Source: Todiramphus chloris collaris (lineage: Eukaryota > Chordata > Aves > Coraciiformes > Alcedinidae). From it: 64,000 bases of DNA. Numbering within the stretch: position 1 is the first letter of the stretch; the number at the start of each line of letters is the position of its first letter. Location of the stretch: contig JANVCC010000018.1 in the NCBI GenBank assembly GCA_025345505.1, positions 57,991,341 to 58,055,340 of the forward strand. Reading direction: 5' to 3'. The notes under the pieces are model-generated. The model worked only from the letters and a program-made list of their open reading frames with translations, made no database searches and was not told the origin of the DNA. Both the position numbers and the translations under genes were made by a program. Shown in pieces: positions 27,001 through 40,625 of this stretch.

Positions 27001-29606
27001 GTAATGCACACTTCTTTCTCTTCTCTCTCCTCATTAATGCATCACTCTTAGAAACAGTTCTAATGTTCTTAATGGTGAAGAAGTTTCAAACAAACTGATG
27101 TTTTTCATGAAAATTATCAGACATGCTACTATATAAGTCCATCTACCGCATTTCTGGGATAATTGCTACTTTTCTTTTGAAGTGATGCTAAACTTAATAT
27201 GGGTAATGAAAACCCTGGCAATAGTATCACTGGAAATGGGACATAGAAGATACCTCTCTCAGCCTAGAAAAGTAACAAGTATGCTTGAAGCATGTGAACT
27301 AGGAATTTGGGTTGGTTTCAGAACGTTAGTATTTTCTTGTGGAATTAAGTAAAATTACAAATTTACTCCCAAAAGTTGTTTTCTATAATGCACTTTGTAC
27401 ACTTTTAGGAAGCTCTGTCTCCCAAGATAGACCTGTCACGTGTATTCCCATATGGTGTATTCATACTTGTCCCATGTCCTGACTGGCATTAGTGTTGTTA
27501 CCTTATGTAAAAAATTAAAAGAATAATTGTGAATCCAGTGGGACTAAGATTTTTTTGAAGCTTGTTTTAACAGATCAATACACACTGTTCATTAGTATTT
27601 ATCACTAGTGAGTAAGGAGATTCTAAATAATCAGGGAGTCAAGCTCTTCTTTTCTCATGCTGTTATCACGTATTTCCTTTATAGTATGCAGATGGGAATT
27701 TCTCAATATAATAACATTTAGTGTTGAGATGTAGATTGACTATTAAGTCAGAGAAAAAATCAAAGGTTGCTAGGTCTGAGCATAACCCTTGAAACAAGGA
27801 AATTCACCTATTAATTATTCTTGCTTAGTAATAATAAGTACTTAATTATGTTATCTTTAAAATGTATGCAGTTGAATTCAGAGCGCTTGATGGAACCATA
27901 GTATAGTCAATCTTGTGAAATGCTATAATGAGCTGTGATAGCATCTCCACAAAGCTTCCTGTGTAGCTCTTAGAAAGAGTGAAGTTGGGACTGCCAAGCA
28001 GGATCTTATTTGAAATAAGTCAGGTGCTGCTGCTGAGATTCAATGATAATGCGTGCCTCAGTTGAAAATTGCTTTCATTGCTATTTAAAAATAGAATGAA
28101 TTATTGCTTCTTTAACTGGCTCCTCATACATTCATGAATCTATTCTTAATGAAATGACATTGCAAAAGAACGCAAAATAACATTACGTGAAAGAGGAAAG
28201 TCCCAATACCTGTCTGCATTTACTGTACCTGACCTTCCCACATTTTTCTTACTCATCTCTTTTATGTCTGGGTGATAACTTGCCTGTGACAAACAGTATA
28301 TTTATAAATGGAAATAATCTAGAACAGAAACAGAATAAAGAGTAACTGAGATCATATCATAAGATGGATGACTCCTGAGACATCAGGTCTAGCCACCATC
28401 AGTTAATCAACTTATATCATCCTAATTAAGCTTTTCTGTCTTCCCTTTGCCTATTATTTTTCAGAAACTTTCTTCATGTATCCTGTTTTAATTAATCTGA
28501 GGTTGGATTATATCTATTTGTTATTATTGTAGCATGAGTTTTACCCTGAATATACCTTCCTTTTGATGTGTTTGTTACAACAATTATATTTCTTTTCAAC
28601 TTCTTTTTTCCTAGGTTACAAAAGACAACTTTAGTGTCTTCTTTTCAGATAGGTGCTTTGTTTTCCTGTTGTGAATAGTCACCCCACTATGCACCTGCTA
28701 CAACTTTTTTTTTTCCTTTGGTTGACCAGAATTGATTACCATTATTTAGATGAGGCACTATCAGATGGTAGAAGAAGAGATTGCCTCTTCTGTCTGGTGG
28801 CTTTTAGAGCATCAGGAGGTTTTCTCACCAAACTGTGTTATGGGAGAAAGGTTATGGAAAGCAAAATGCTAAGCCAGTGAAGGATCTCAATTCAGAGTTA
28901 AATACAGACATCAAAAGGTGGAGCTTGCAAATTCCTATGGTATCACTGTTTATTAAAAAAAAAATCTAAAGTACAACAAAAAAAAACCCATAAAAATAAG
29001 TGGAGCATAGAAAAGAGGTAAGTTGTCTACTCTATAAGCTGTTCTTAAACTTCAGCGTGCCTGTCTGTCCTGTTGCTGAGGTCATTGTCACTCGATTTAC
29101 TCAAATGCACTTTCTGGGAAGCCACACCAGATATTTCCCTTTTTGCTCCTCCCCTTTCTTGTTCACTGGGTTCTTTTCTGCAGCCGGTTATACACAAAGT
29201 TAACTGAGCTTTCAAATCAGTTGTCCTTCAGCAAGATTTGTATAAGGGCCACATTATGGCATAGATTGTTTTGCCAGCTCCTCAGGGGAACAAACAAACA
29301 GCTGTACATTCCTGCCTTTATAATTGTATCCAGACCACTCGGTGGCAGGCTCAAGTCTCGTAATAACAGTCTTTTGGGATGCTGCCATCCGTTACTCTAT
29401 ATTCAGTGTCGCAGAAATAGCAGAGTCATTCCAAATTCTATTTGCTGAGATCAAACTCAAGCCCCGTGTCCTAGTCCAGAATCACTTTTTGTGGGCACTG
29501 TTTTGCAAATTAATGATCTCTGAAGTGGGAAGAGAGCTATGCTGCTAACAGCCTTTTCTTTATGTTTCTTCCTTGTCCCTCTTCTTACCCAATATCAACA
29601 ACACAG
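24069..29606 (+). other. LAMA2 intron, 5.5 kb
   Basis: AT-rich. The stretch from about 28600 to 29550 has several open frames of 67-101 codons in overlapping frames, but none resembles a known protein. I see no repeats beyond short A/T runs. Confidence 0.88.
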
Positions 29607-29693
29607 CTTTAGCCCGACATGCCATTTTGACCGAAGTCATGGATTAATATGCGATGAATGCCCAGCTGGGTACGTGGGACCACGCTGTGAAAG
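29607..29693 (+). CDS. LAMA2: LAMA2 window exon 6: middle of LE7
   Basis: This is the shortest exon here, 87 bases, entering with the third base of an asparagine codon and leaving after two bases of an arginine codon. It encodes FSPTCHFDRSHGLICDECPA and GYVGPRCE, the middle of LE7. This is a longer LE variant with the extended loop before LIC. Recalled human LAMA2 reads FSPTCHLDRSLGLICDGCPV. The acceptor AACAACACAG has a poor pyrimidine tract, partly made up by a CT-rich stretch some 25-50 bases upstream. The donor is AG|GTAAGC. The exon is followed by a 6.3 kb intron. Confidence 0.95.
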
Positions 29694-32600
29694 GTAAGCA
29701 AGCACCATGCTTTTAGCCATATGAGATCTGAAAATAAAGCTTTAGTTGCATAGAACTGTTATACCTTTTTATTACTTCCCCTTCTCATCCCCTTGCCTGT
29801 GTTCTGAAACTCACTGAAGAAATTCCTGTGCATCTACCTCTGATATTGTGTCCGTGCATTTGCATATTTCTGGTGGTTTTTTTATTACTTTGTGGTAAAG
29901 TGCAAAGCTTCCAAGAAGCATTTACTGAGACTTTTTTTTAAAATTATTTTTCTAACTTTTCTGTAGTTCCTCTGAGATTTTTATAATTATTTTGTCTCTT
30001 TTGTCATTTGAATGTTTAGAGCATGGTGAATCAAGTGTGCAATAAATTACTTAAGCCTCTTTTTGAAAAGTTAATATGCAGCAAAAATACAGTCCTAATA
30101 AGTTATTTGTTGATTATAATTTTCTTTTTTTTTAGTAATATTTTACATTTTTGTTGCTTCTAGTTTCCCACTGCAGTCTTTATTTAGCCAGTAGAACTAG
30201 CTAGGCTTTAATGACAAAAATGGTGTTTCCTCTTTATCAAAATATGTACAAAAGCTCAATATACATTTCCTACACCTATTGCTACCTATACAAAAGACAA
30301 ATAAAAAAAATATGTCTAGCCTATCTTTGGCTATGACAGGCCTGAGTGACATGTTAGTACTTAGAGAGAGAAAGTTCTCTCTCCTCCTTATATCCTGTTA
30401 TTGTGAAAGGATCACAAAGAGAATTTAAATTGAGCAGAAGACTAGTGTGAGTGCTGGTGCTAAGCTGCCAGGAACCCCCTTCCACAGGAGGTGAGATGGC
30501 ATAGACAAGTCATACCATCACTGTGTCTGCACGCCCTCAATCCCTTGGGGTTTCACATGGATGGAACAGCTTTCAAGAGCAGTTAGTGAGCCAGGGGACC
30601 TCTGCTAGTTGTTTGAAGGTAATGATGAATCAGCACTGCCTTTGGCTTCATGATCCCAATCCTTTGTGACCTTGCAAATGACAGCTTTTTAAGAGGGGCT
30701 GGGGGACCCAAATAACTGTATAACACCTGGCTAGACTAGACATTGTGCTACTGTTTCTTAGTAGGCATTTGTCATTTCCACTTCCATGAGCCGCTGGCAG
30801 CATTTTCCAGTGTAAACCCTACAGAAAGGCAAGGCTTCTGAATGAAAATTTAAAATATTCAGGCCAGGATGAGGAAAAGTAGGAATGAACCAAGAGGAAG
30901 AGTCAACCAGAAAAGCGGGAACCTGACCATACGCTGTTAATCACGCTCTAGTCCTGTCTTTCCAATTTACATTTACAACTACTTCCCTTTAAATCCCCTG
31001 TTGTGCTATATCTGTCCTAAAGTGAGAGTGCAGGCTGTCACCTGTTTCCACCCATCATCACTGAGTCTGCTCCTGCTGTGTGCTATTTCTGCCTGTCTTT
31101 TCCTGTCTGTCTTGGAAGTCATCACCTTCTTTCAGCTAGTGGGCTGTGAAGTTAATGATGGCAGGAATAAATCACATCAAGAGCACTTTGGTGGCAGCTT
31201 GTCAATGCAAGGTCATTGACAGCTTCCATTTGCAACAAGTGTTATTTCTGAGTAGAAGACAGGCTGTAGATGCTGTAGGACAGAATCTGAAGCAGTGACA
31301 GGCTTGGATTTTAGCCTGATTTCATAAGGAAATGAGGCTAGCGTGATCTTTTTGTGCATGTCTTTCTGGCTGCCCACAAAGACTCTTTAACTTGTAGGCC
31401 AATTTCAACCAAATTTGACAGAAGGGTAGGAGGTCTCAAAGATAATAATTGTTCCTGAAGATTTCATGAAAAGAAGTGGCTGAATAGAGGTTAATAGATC
31501 AGGGCATGTCGTAGCTAAGGGGGAGAACACTGTGTGAACTCACACCTGATTAAACAGCAGAGAATACATGAGAGAGAGAGAGAACGAGAGAGACAGAGAG
31601 AGATTATTAAATGTTCTGTCCATAAGAAAACTTTCACAGGGCAAGGAAAAAGTGCTGCCATAGCCTGAGGGATTACTCCCTGTTCAATAGCAACATCCTG
31701 CAGCAAATAATCAGCTCTTATCCTTGTAACCATGAGATAGAAACCCTTTGGAAATTAGGCCATTAATGCAAATGGTCATGGAACTATTTACTTTTAATTG
31801 TAACAAGTTACTTGGAAATGCCCATAGCTGTCAATAAAAATGTACAGGAGAAAGCGTGTTGCCTTTTGCTATTAATAGTGATTGTATAATTGCTAAGTGT
31901 TTGCATGAAATTCCCTTTCATTTTAGCAACTGCAAAGTGACAAGTGGTCTGAGCCACATGATTCATTAACTGAACAGTCTTAAACAATCAAAGTACCCAG
32001 TATCATGAAGTGAGCATACACAGTACTGTACTTATTTGGCCTCATCCTCTAACCCCTAGGGAGATAACATCTTCTGTTTATTTATATGTATATTTTTACA
32101 CCTGAGTTGTAAAATGTCAAAAAAAAATTTGATACTTCTCTCACTTGACCTCTTCAGGAAAATGTTGCCAAAATTGCTCAATATTCTGAGTGGTCCAGGT
32201 CATAACACCATCAAAATAATTGCAGATATAAACCATGTTGGGAGCTACCACATATCTGTAATTGTAAAGAAGGTGCAGCTTACACATTTAACTCTTTTCC
32301 CCAGCAAACTAGAATTATGTTCTTCCTTCGTTCACTGCTCACTTTCCCAAGGGGTATGAGGTAGGACAGGCACTCTCCTAACTGCATAGAAAGGGTGTAT
32401 GAAAATGTCAAAAAGCTCTACTTTGAGCCCAGCACATTTACAGCATAACGATTTGCATTTTCCAATTACACGATCTTGATACAGACAAGAGCACACGGTT
32501 CTAGGGAAAAGAAGCAATATGGGTGAGAGTCTGTATCTTCTGTATCATTCCTTCATTGATGAATATGGTCCCAGTGACCTTTTCCTCCTAGTAGGAGAGA

Positions 32601-35600
32601 GAGATGAGAGGTCAGTGTAACTTAAGTGGGAGGATAAGGGTGAGTAGGGTCATGTCCTTTCTCCCCCACCCCCACCTTCTTCAGATCTATAACAGAGTAC
32701 CACCAGCCACAGTCCCTTGGCTTCAACCTGCTACTCCTTCTAGCTAAAATAATTCTTCCACTAGTACCAGAAGTACGAGTCTGTATTGCAGTGTTGATGG
32801 GAAAAGGGTCAAACATTCAGGAGATTTGATACAACAAATATGTTATGCAGGACTGTTTACAGCTTGCAAAGGTAGGCACTGTGATGTTAGAAAGTGCAAG
32901 ACTTATAGTTGGTCAGACAACAATAACATCTGTGTAGTACACCTGAATTAAGTTTTTTAACTGTATGTTCACAGGCCATTTCTCTAAAGGGCTTTTGCCT
33001 GATTTTGTACACAGCTTGAATGAACATAAGTTTCAAAGCAACTGTAAAAATAGTATTTCTAGACTTTAAAGTGCTTGGATTTACAGTCTAAATTAACTCT
33101 GTCTCAGGTGTTTGGGTTTTTTTCTCCAGTAAATACAATGAAATGTATAAAATAGACCTGTATTTGAGCACCTATCTGTGTATATGCACAGCACCATACA
33201 GACTGCTAGGAAAAAATTAACTCCATCCCAGCCAGTCCCAGTACACATACATGCACATATATTTATAAAGTAACCCTGTGTTTGGTGACAGTTATGCTAA
33301 ATAAAAACAAATGTTGTCAGTCACAGGCACATCTTCTGAGAGTAAAGGTGAGCATAGAGGAAGAAAGCAAAATATGGAGGCAATCTTTCTTCATTGCTTT
33401 TACTCCTAATTTTTTTTTTTTTCATCTGAGATGTGTTATCTTGTACTTAGCAGTCATTTATGTAGCTATATATTTTGTGTGATACATAAATGTAATTTTC
33501 CAAGGCACATACATTATTGTGTCTTTTTTTTTTTTTTTTTTAATATGAACCTTGCCAAATATATAACGCCCTGAACCTGAGAAGAGTGGTGAAGTAGAAA
33601 TGTCCTTAAGGTAATAAAGTTGGAATTAGTGAAAATGGATTTTTTTTAATCTTCCCCTGCAACTTCAGAAGAAGAGGGAGGAAAAAGTGGAAAAATTTAC
33701 AGATAGATACAAACACCCAGTTTTCTTTTAAGCATAACAGGTTTACCCCTACTTTCAGGATCATCTTGAACCTGGATTTGAGATTATGTGTGTAGAGAAG
33801 TAGAACATAGCTATGTGGTGATGGTGGGCTTTGCTAATTTTAATTAGCAAAGTCTAAACTGATGAGAATATAAAGAGTTATCAAGGTCTACTGCTATTAA
33901 TAGAAAGAAATGATTAGTGCTGCATGTCTCACAAATCCTTGGAGTACTTTTTCTTTTTTTTTTTTTGTGAACTGCTTTGTAAGTTTCTGTGAATGTTATC
34001 AGATACAGAAATAACCCATGAATGAAAGTGAAAGAGGAAAATGAATACACATTAAGTGAAGTCAAATAGATGAGTAGCACCAAAAGATACATATTTATGA
34101 CAAATACACCAGTAAAATGTGAGAAAGGTCTCAGCAAAATGTGGGTGAACTTCATGCACCATTCGTTTCATTTTAGGTAAAATAAGATAACTGCATAGAT
34201 TATCCAGTTATTCTTTGGCATTGATAAAACATGGCTATGAAGTGTTACATGTACTGAGAGGCATTCCTGGTCTTTGTAACTGAGATATCATTGCTGAAAA
34301 AAAAGCCAACTTGTTTTGGTGAAAGCAAGCTAAACATCAGTCTTTTGTAGTTGCCAAGATACCCTCCATCCATAGAAAAAATATCCATTTCTTTGCACGC
34401 AGTCAGGGAATACAATATGTGGCTACATACATGACAGATTCTGAAAATAAAATGCCTGAATTATTGTCATTACAAGATTTTAATGTGTTATTGCTATAAG
34501 GAAGTAGTTGTGAGACATGGCTGTGCTAAAGGAGTAAAGCACTGTGGGCTGGATTGTGAAAATTTTTCTTATGTTCTTCAGTGCTTGCATGAATCCAAAC
34601 CACTGGACTATGTATACATATTATTCATCTGTGGTCTGTACTGTGGGGGTTTTTAGAGAATGGAAAAAAATCCTACTTTGTATAATACCTTATTAAAAAA
34701 CCTGTTCAGCTAGATCCAACTATAATTTCCTCCCTAGTCTCAGTTATCCATTTTTATAATCTTTGCTAATGGTAGTGAAGAATACCTAATAAATGTTTAT
34801 ATGGATTTGTTTAGGATCCAGTTGGAAGCCTTATTAAACATTCTGGATGCAAGGAAAGGAATGAACTTCATGAGTACAAAGGGACAACACTGAAAGCATA
34901 GTGGAGCTCTGTATTCCCCTATTAGAATGATACCCAAATCTTTGCTTGATCATACTATCCAGTACTATTGAAAAGCATCTATGTACAGAAGAAATGCATT
35001 CAAACTGACTTTAAAATAGGAGGAAATTGTAATTTATTCGATGTGTTTTATGTACTTTGTTTTCTTTGCACTAATTGGAGTTCATCTGAGAGGCACATGA
35101 ATAACTTCATTAGTTGGAGCTGGAATATTTTTCTTTTTTTCTTCACTATCTGCAAGTTGCTTTTACTGTGAAATGTGAGCAAATGTAATGGAAAGGGAAA
35201 GGAGATCAGAATATAAATGGGAAATAGGCTGTGAGACAAGTAGAAATTTGCTTTAAATGCACACTCGTGTTAGGTCAGATTCACTAACCTGTTTTACATG
35301 GTACTCACAGGAAATTGCTGGTGGGGAAGGTGGAAAAGAAGGTTATATGTTTAAACATCTCTGTTAAAACATGAAAGTTATAGTACACACCAACTTAGTT
35401 CCTGTGATAATGAGGAATCCTTTTGTTGCTTGCATATGCACAGAGATTAGCAATCCATTAATTAAACAAATCTGACCATTCAGTTGATCAGAAGGCTAAG
35501 TCCGGGGAGGATCCTGTGAGGTAAACAAATTTATGTCTGTATTGCTTTCTAAACCTGTTTTTCTAAACTAAACAAGTTTTTAAGGTAGAGGGAAAAAAAT

Positions 35601-35970
35601 CATCAGGCTTGCTGGTAAATGAGCACAGAACATCTAGACGTGATGTGCTGAAATACAAAGCCTATCTAACATGGACCTGAATTCCTCTAGTGTGCCAATA
35701 GACAGATTTCTTATTATGCTTTGTCTCGTCTTCATTGCCAGTGACAAGATTTTGCTCCCACTGAAATCTAATTACTAGCAGAACTGGCAGGATTTCAGCT
35801 GGTACTGTATCTACAGTGTTAAAAAGGAGAAGGAGGGAGAGAAAAAAGGTGCTTAAGAAATACTTGAATGAAGATCAAATAATTTTTGGTGATTAGTGAG
35901 GCAACAAAATTAAGTATTTCTAAAAGGTGGTTTATTTAAGGGACCTAACTACTGATGTCTTTTACCTTAG
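29694..35970 (+). other. LAMA2 intron, 6.3 kb
   Basis: Contains a GA-rich microsatellite (31570-31603) and a poly-T run (33524-33541). No exon, CR1 copy or RNA gene was recognised. Confidence 0.88.
31570..31603 (+). repeat. GA-rich microsatellite
   Basis: An imperfect (GA)n run of 34 bases, interrupted by AAC and AC. The purine strand is the coding strand of LAMA2. Confidence 0.9.
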
Positions 35971-36182
35971 GTGTGCAGAAGGCTATTTTGGACAACCTCT
36001 AATACCAGGGGGATCGTGCCAGCCATGCCCGTGTAATGACAACCTTGACTTCTCCATTCCTGGCAGCTGTGACAGCTTGTCTGGTGCTTGCCTGATATGT
36101 AAGCCAGGTACAACAGGCCAATATTGTGAGAGGTGTGCTGATGGATATTTTGGCGATGCTCTTGATGCAAGGAACTGTCAAC
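35971..36182 (+). CDS. LAMA2: LAMA2 window exon 7: end of LE7 and all of LE8
   Basis: The exon encodes CAEGYFGQPLIPGGSC, the end of LE7. It then encodes the whole of LE8: QPCPCNDNLDFSIPGSC, DSLSGACLICKPGTTG, QYCERCADGYFG and DALDARNC, with all eight cysteines. It is nearly identical to recalled human LAMA2, so the pressure on this module appears strong. It enters after two bases of a codon and leaves one base into the next proline codon. Borders are TTTTACCTTAG|G and C|GTAAGT. Confidence 0.97.
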
Positions 36183-39100
36183 GTAAGTCATGAACTTTTA
36201 CTTCTCCTGACAGTATTGATCCATCCTATAACCATGTTCCTGAGAGGCAGACTGTACTTCTGTATGTGTGAGCAGGAGAATGATACAGTGTACTTACACC
36301 TCAAATAATAATAGTGTTTTCCTTGCATCTGCATCTGGAAAGGGAGACTTCAAAGTAAATAGAAAGAAGAATCTATTAAAAAAGTTCTTGCTGTAGTTGA
36401 AGCAGTAACGAAGCAGACATGGAAAAAACCTGGGAGAGCAGAGCATTGTATGAATGCAAAAGGTTATACTAAATGTCAGATCTACAAAAATAAATAGAAA
36501 TAAATGAAAATGATTCACTAAAAATGCTATAAGCCATCCAGGGAAATCCCATTAACTGGTGAGATTGGTGCTGAGAGGAGGGAGTGATATTTCAGTTACT
36601 GTAGGGTCCAACTCTGGCAGCACTTGTGACCTCCTTCCCACCTACATGACCTCAGTAAGAGTTGGGAGCTGCTGACTCTTACAGGGCAAGATTCTCCCAC
36701 CTCCTGCAAAGCAGAATCTAAAATTTCCTGATGAATTTTCTAAAATGCTCTGAAGGAAGATAACCTGGCACTGCCACGTGCTACCACTTCTCAGCTGACT
36801 GGTGGATTGTCATTTATTTATCAACCCCAGCTCATACTTCTCCATAGTGATTACAAAAAATTATTGAGAGCAGATGGAAGTTTTGGTAGAAACAGGAGGT
36901 TTTGCTTCTGTAGGAGGCAGAGGTGCTCTCTGAGCCATTGCTGCCACAATTCAGAATGCAACTATTAGGCAGAATAAGTGCTTTTAACTTTAAAACATTC
37001 TTCACATACCTTTCCACTCCATCCTGAGGGATGGAATACAACAGGTGCTAAACTGTCGAGAAAGAGCAGAGCATTTTATTTCATTGTCACAAGGACTTAA
37101 TCATTTTTGACTCATTGGAATAAGCTCAGAACGACTCCATTGAGTAAAAAGGTGTTATACCAGGATAAAATTATGCAATTGAAAGAGCTGGGCCATTGCT
37201 TTACTGCTCTGTGTGTAGGAGCACAGGGATCACTTCACTATTATGTGTTGCAAGCACAAAAGTCTGAGCCACTGGCATCCATGTTAGTGGCTTGCAGTTT
37301 GACAATGAGAATACCAAGTTCTGCTGGACAGCCTCAGATCACATGGGAGCTGAGAGTAATAAACACTAATATATGTAAAATCATAGATAACCATGGAGAC
37401 AAATACCTGTGTAAATGCTTTCCGTACCTGTATGTCATGTAATTTAGGATGTTACATGTGTAACATAACCGAAAAAGAAGTGTATTTCAAAAGTCATAGC
37501 TTTCAGTAGTTTGTCACCATTCCTGAGGCATTGATTGGACTGTTGCTTTGAAGATTTCTACAGTGGTGGCAGCTGCATGAGAAAGAGATGTAACAGAAGC
37601 GTTCAGAAAACATACAATTAAAAAAATATATTAAATACATATTTAGTGTACAATTACAAGCTTTGTTTTCTTTGTTAGTATCACTGACAAGGAGAGTCCC
37701 CAGATGTATTCATAGTCTTGAGCTCACGGTTACCTTGTATTCATCTACTCTACGTCTTTCACGTGGGTTTTCTGTTTTGCATATGACTTTTTATTTCCTT
37801 TGCAGACTTCCATGAAGTTTGCCCTGCAGCTACAATATCAGAGGGACTGTACCTTTACTTTGTTGTTTTCAATTTCATTCCTTATTAAAAAGCCAAATCC
37901 AAAAGTATTGCAAAGCATGAATTTTGCTTTCAAATTATTGTTTGAAATGTTCTTTGCTCTTCCTCAGTACAGTGCTGTTGTCATGTGCATTAACCATTTC
38001 AAATGACAGCACCACTTTATATCACTATATGGTGTCTCTGAATTTTTTTATGTATCTGTACAAAATAATAAATCTAAGGAAAATGAGCAAATGTCCTGGG
38101 CTTATTTGATTTTATTCTGGTAGGTTGATTTTTTGTTGTGAAACACCACAGTGTGCTGAAGCAAATACCTGGAAGTTGTGCTGATGATAACAGAGCTAAG
38201 TGACATGAGATGAATTAATGCAAATATACAAGTGTGCCTATGTGCCAGTGCACAGGTACTACTGTTGGAGGAGAGTAAGTGTGTAGGGTGATTATAAATG
38301 CACACTAAAAAATATTTAGACAAATCTGAAGAGAATGAAGGCTTTTGACCAGTGTATTGTATTATAGCAACCATTTGGATCTTTGGACAATAGCTAATTT
38401 TCCCAGTAGAGGTGAATGAATGTGAAAGCTTTAGGTGAGATAAATCCAATTTATCAGATTGAGTAACAGTTTATTAGATAAATAGCCCTGACTGTGTATC
38501 TCTTCTGTATGAACTTACTGCCAAAGCCAAGAAAAACAAATTCTTGGCTTTCAAATTCTACCTTACTGCTGTATGGTCATCTGCAGCTGCGTTAAGAAAA
38601 CATGCCATACTATTTGCGGTATATAAGTAAGGACAAACTCATCTATTTATAAAATCAGTGTAATTTTTCCTTTTGATTATTGTGGTGTCATATGCCTGGT
38701 AAGCAAAACAATTCAAATAAGACTGAATTTGTTTTTTGAGGTCTGTATAAAAAAAAAACTGGTGAAATGGTTAATTTGCATTGAGAATTGTGATTTGTTG
38801 AGTCTGAGCTTTCACATCGTCTTTCACTGCTGACCATTTTAGTTAGAAAGGTTCTCAGACATATATACGTGATACTTATCACTGTGTACAGTTTGGAGTG
38901 TTGGCTGTTTTAAAGAATGAATTTTATGGTAAAGAAGGCGGATTTATACAGGGTGAAAGGGGTAAATTATGGATTCAGTTAGTGTTGAAAAATGAGAGTG
39001 AAAGGAAAAGAGAAGCAATGTTAATTAAAGTGTCTTTCAATGTGTTTTCAAATGTTTACATTTTTAAAATATACTGCTAAACAGAAAAAGATCAAAACCT

Positions 39101-40518
39101 CTGAATGTGTTACCAGACTGATATGAGAGCCCAACATATTTTTGTTACTTTTTCCAGAATATGAGACAACTTTGTAAACATTTAAGAAATAATGCCATGA
39201 ACAGACTGGCAAACCATAAAGTAATTTTCTTTGAAAAGAAACAACTTTTGCAGAATACCTCTAAAGTGAGGAGAAAAGCAAACAAAAAACATCCTTTCAA
39301 TTTACAACTGACAATTGTAAATTAGCAAATCCAATAAAGTAATGTTGTAATAGTCTATATATAGAAAAAAAAAAACAAACCTGTTTTGTCTCCGATAGTA
39401 CCTTGTGACAAGCAAGTATGTGACCACAATGTGTTTACTGTTGGGACTCTTTAAGTGTTTCTTAAAATGAAGCTGTCATGTTGAGAAAAAAAAAAAAACC
39501 AACACATGAAGTCAGGGCACTGCGGGAATGCAAAACATTGATTGAAGCCCTGGTTTACAGAGCAGATTGATAATCAGGATAGAGATGTGGATTCATTCCA
39601 CACTGGGGGGGGAAGGGATATACAGAATCAGCTCATGCGGACTGCATGTTTTAGTGCCTGCGACACCAGTCACATCCTGCTTCTCTACTATGAATGCTGA
39701 AGGGATTTTTTCCTAACCTTTGCATGCCAAAGGAATTGTGGTTGAAAAATAGGAAGGGTGACAGAAAGCTTCCCCAAAATTCCTCATCTCCTAAATGTAA
39801 TAGTTTATAAGCCAGAAGCATTGTTAATTTTCTCAAAAAACAGCAGTTACTTTTCACTGCTGTTTTAAATCCTTAAGAGAGCGTTGTGATGAGTTAGGCT
39901 GGTTGGTCAGTTATGTGATCTGTGATGCTGTTGCTGAGACAGAGGTCCCAGAGAGTCACAGTAGCAGATAATCCTTGGTCTTTTTTTCATCTGTACTCCA
40001 GAGTGCTGCCAGTGAGGAGGAGCTCTTAGGGGCTTGAGGATGTTCCTGCCCCCATAGCAAGGTCCCTGAGGGTAATCCTGTTCTGGGTCCTCAGCCTGAC
40101 GATTTTTCCTGTTTACTACATTGACACAAACTGGACTCCAGGGCAGCAGGACCAGCATATGGAGCAGTAACATTCCCACCTGCCATAGCTACATCCCATA
40201 TATACTCTTTGTAAGGGTGTACCCACTGTTTTTTTCTCTCAGTGCCCTGCCCACTACAAGTTTTGCGTCACGTACAAAGTAATGTGCCCTAAAGATCCTG
40301 CTTTCATCTGAGAAGAGTGTATAAACCACGTTGTTTATGAACTTGAGGCAATATTCCTTACTGCAATAATTTGGAGCAAAAATCCACATTAATATGAGGT
40401 TAATGTGTGTTGTCACCATATACAAGTGACGTCTTCCTGGATTTCTCAGGGAGGCAAAAGCTGCACTGTAAATTTAGCTTCAGGAAACACATTAACAGCT
40501 CCTCTTCTTCTTCTGCAG
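36183..40518 (+). other. LAMA2 intron, 4.3 kb
   Basis: Mostly AT-rich. The stretches 36550-36800 and 39890-40200 are richer in GC and might be very old repeats or conserved non-coding DNA, but I cannot identify them. No gene was recognised. Confidence 0.87.
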
Positions 40519-40625
40519 CCTGTCACTGTCACATCAATGGCTCCTTCTCAGAGATCTGTGACTCTCGGACAGGCCAGTGTGAGTGTAAGGCCAACGTAAT
40601 CGGGCGCCGGTGTGACGTCTGCAAG
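40519..40625 (+). CDS. LAMA2: LAMA2 window exon 8: LE9, up to its seventh cysteine
   Basis: This 107-base exon completes the split proline and encodes PCHCHINGSFSEIC, DSRTGQCECKANVIG and RRCDVCK. That is LE9 up to and just past its seventh cysteine. The last cysteine (C8) must come from the next exon used. NGS in the first loop is a potential N-glycosylation site; recalled human LAMA2 has AGGSFSEVC there and lacks it. The exon ends in phase 0. It can therefore join in frame either to the extra exon at 41644 or directly to the exon at 44755. The acceptor lies in a CT-rich run (CTTCTTCTTCTGCAG) and the donor is AAG|GTACAA. Confidence 0.96.

Noticed and set aside
28653-29548. Cluster of overlapping plus-strand open frames of 67-101 codons
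   Set aside because: They overlap in different frames, have no recognisable domains and intron-like composition, and lie directly upstream of a real exon. No evidence of a nested gene.
39907-40179. GC-richer stretch with a 90-codon minus-strand open frame
   Set aside because: The translation is not protein-like by any family I know, and there are no splice or promoter signals. It may be an old repeat or conserved non-coding DNA.
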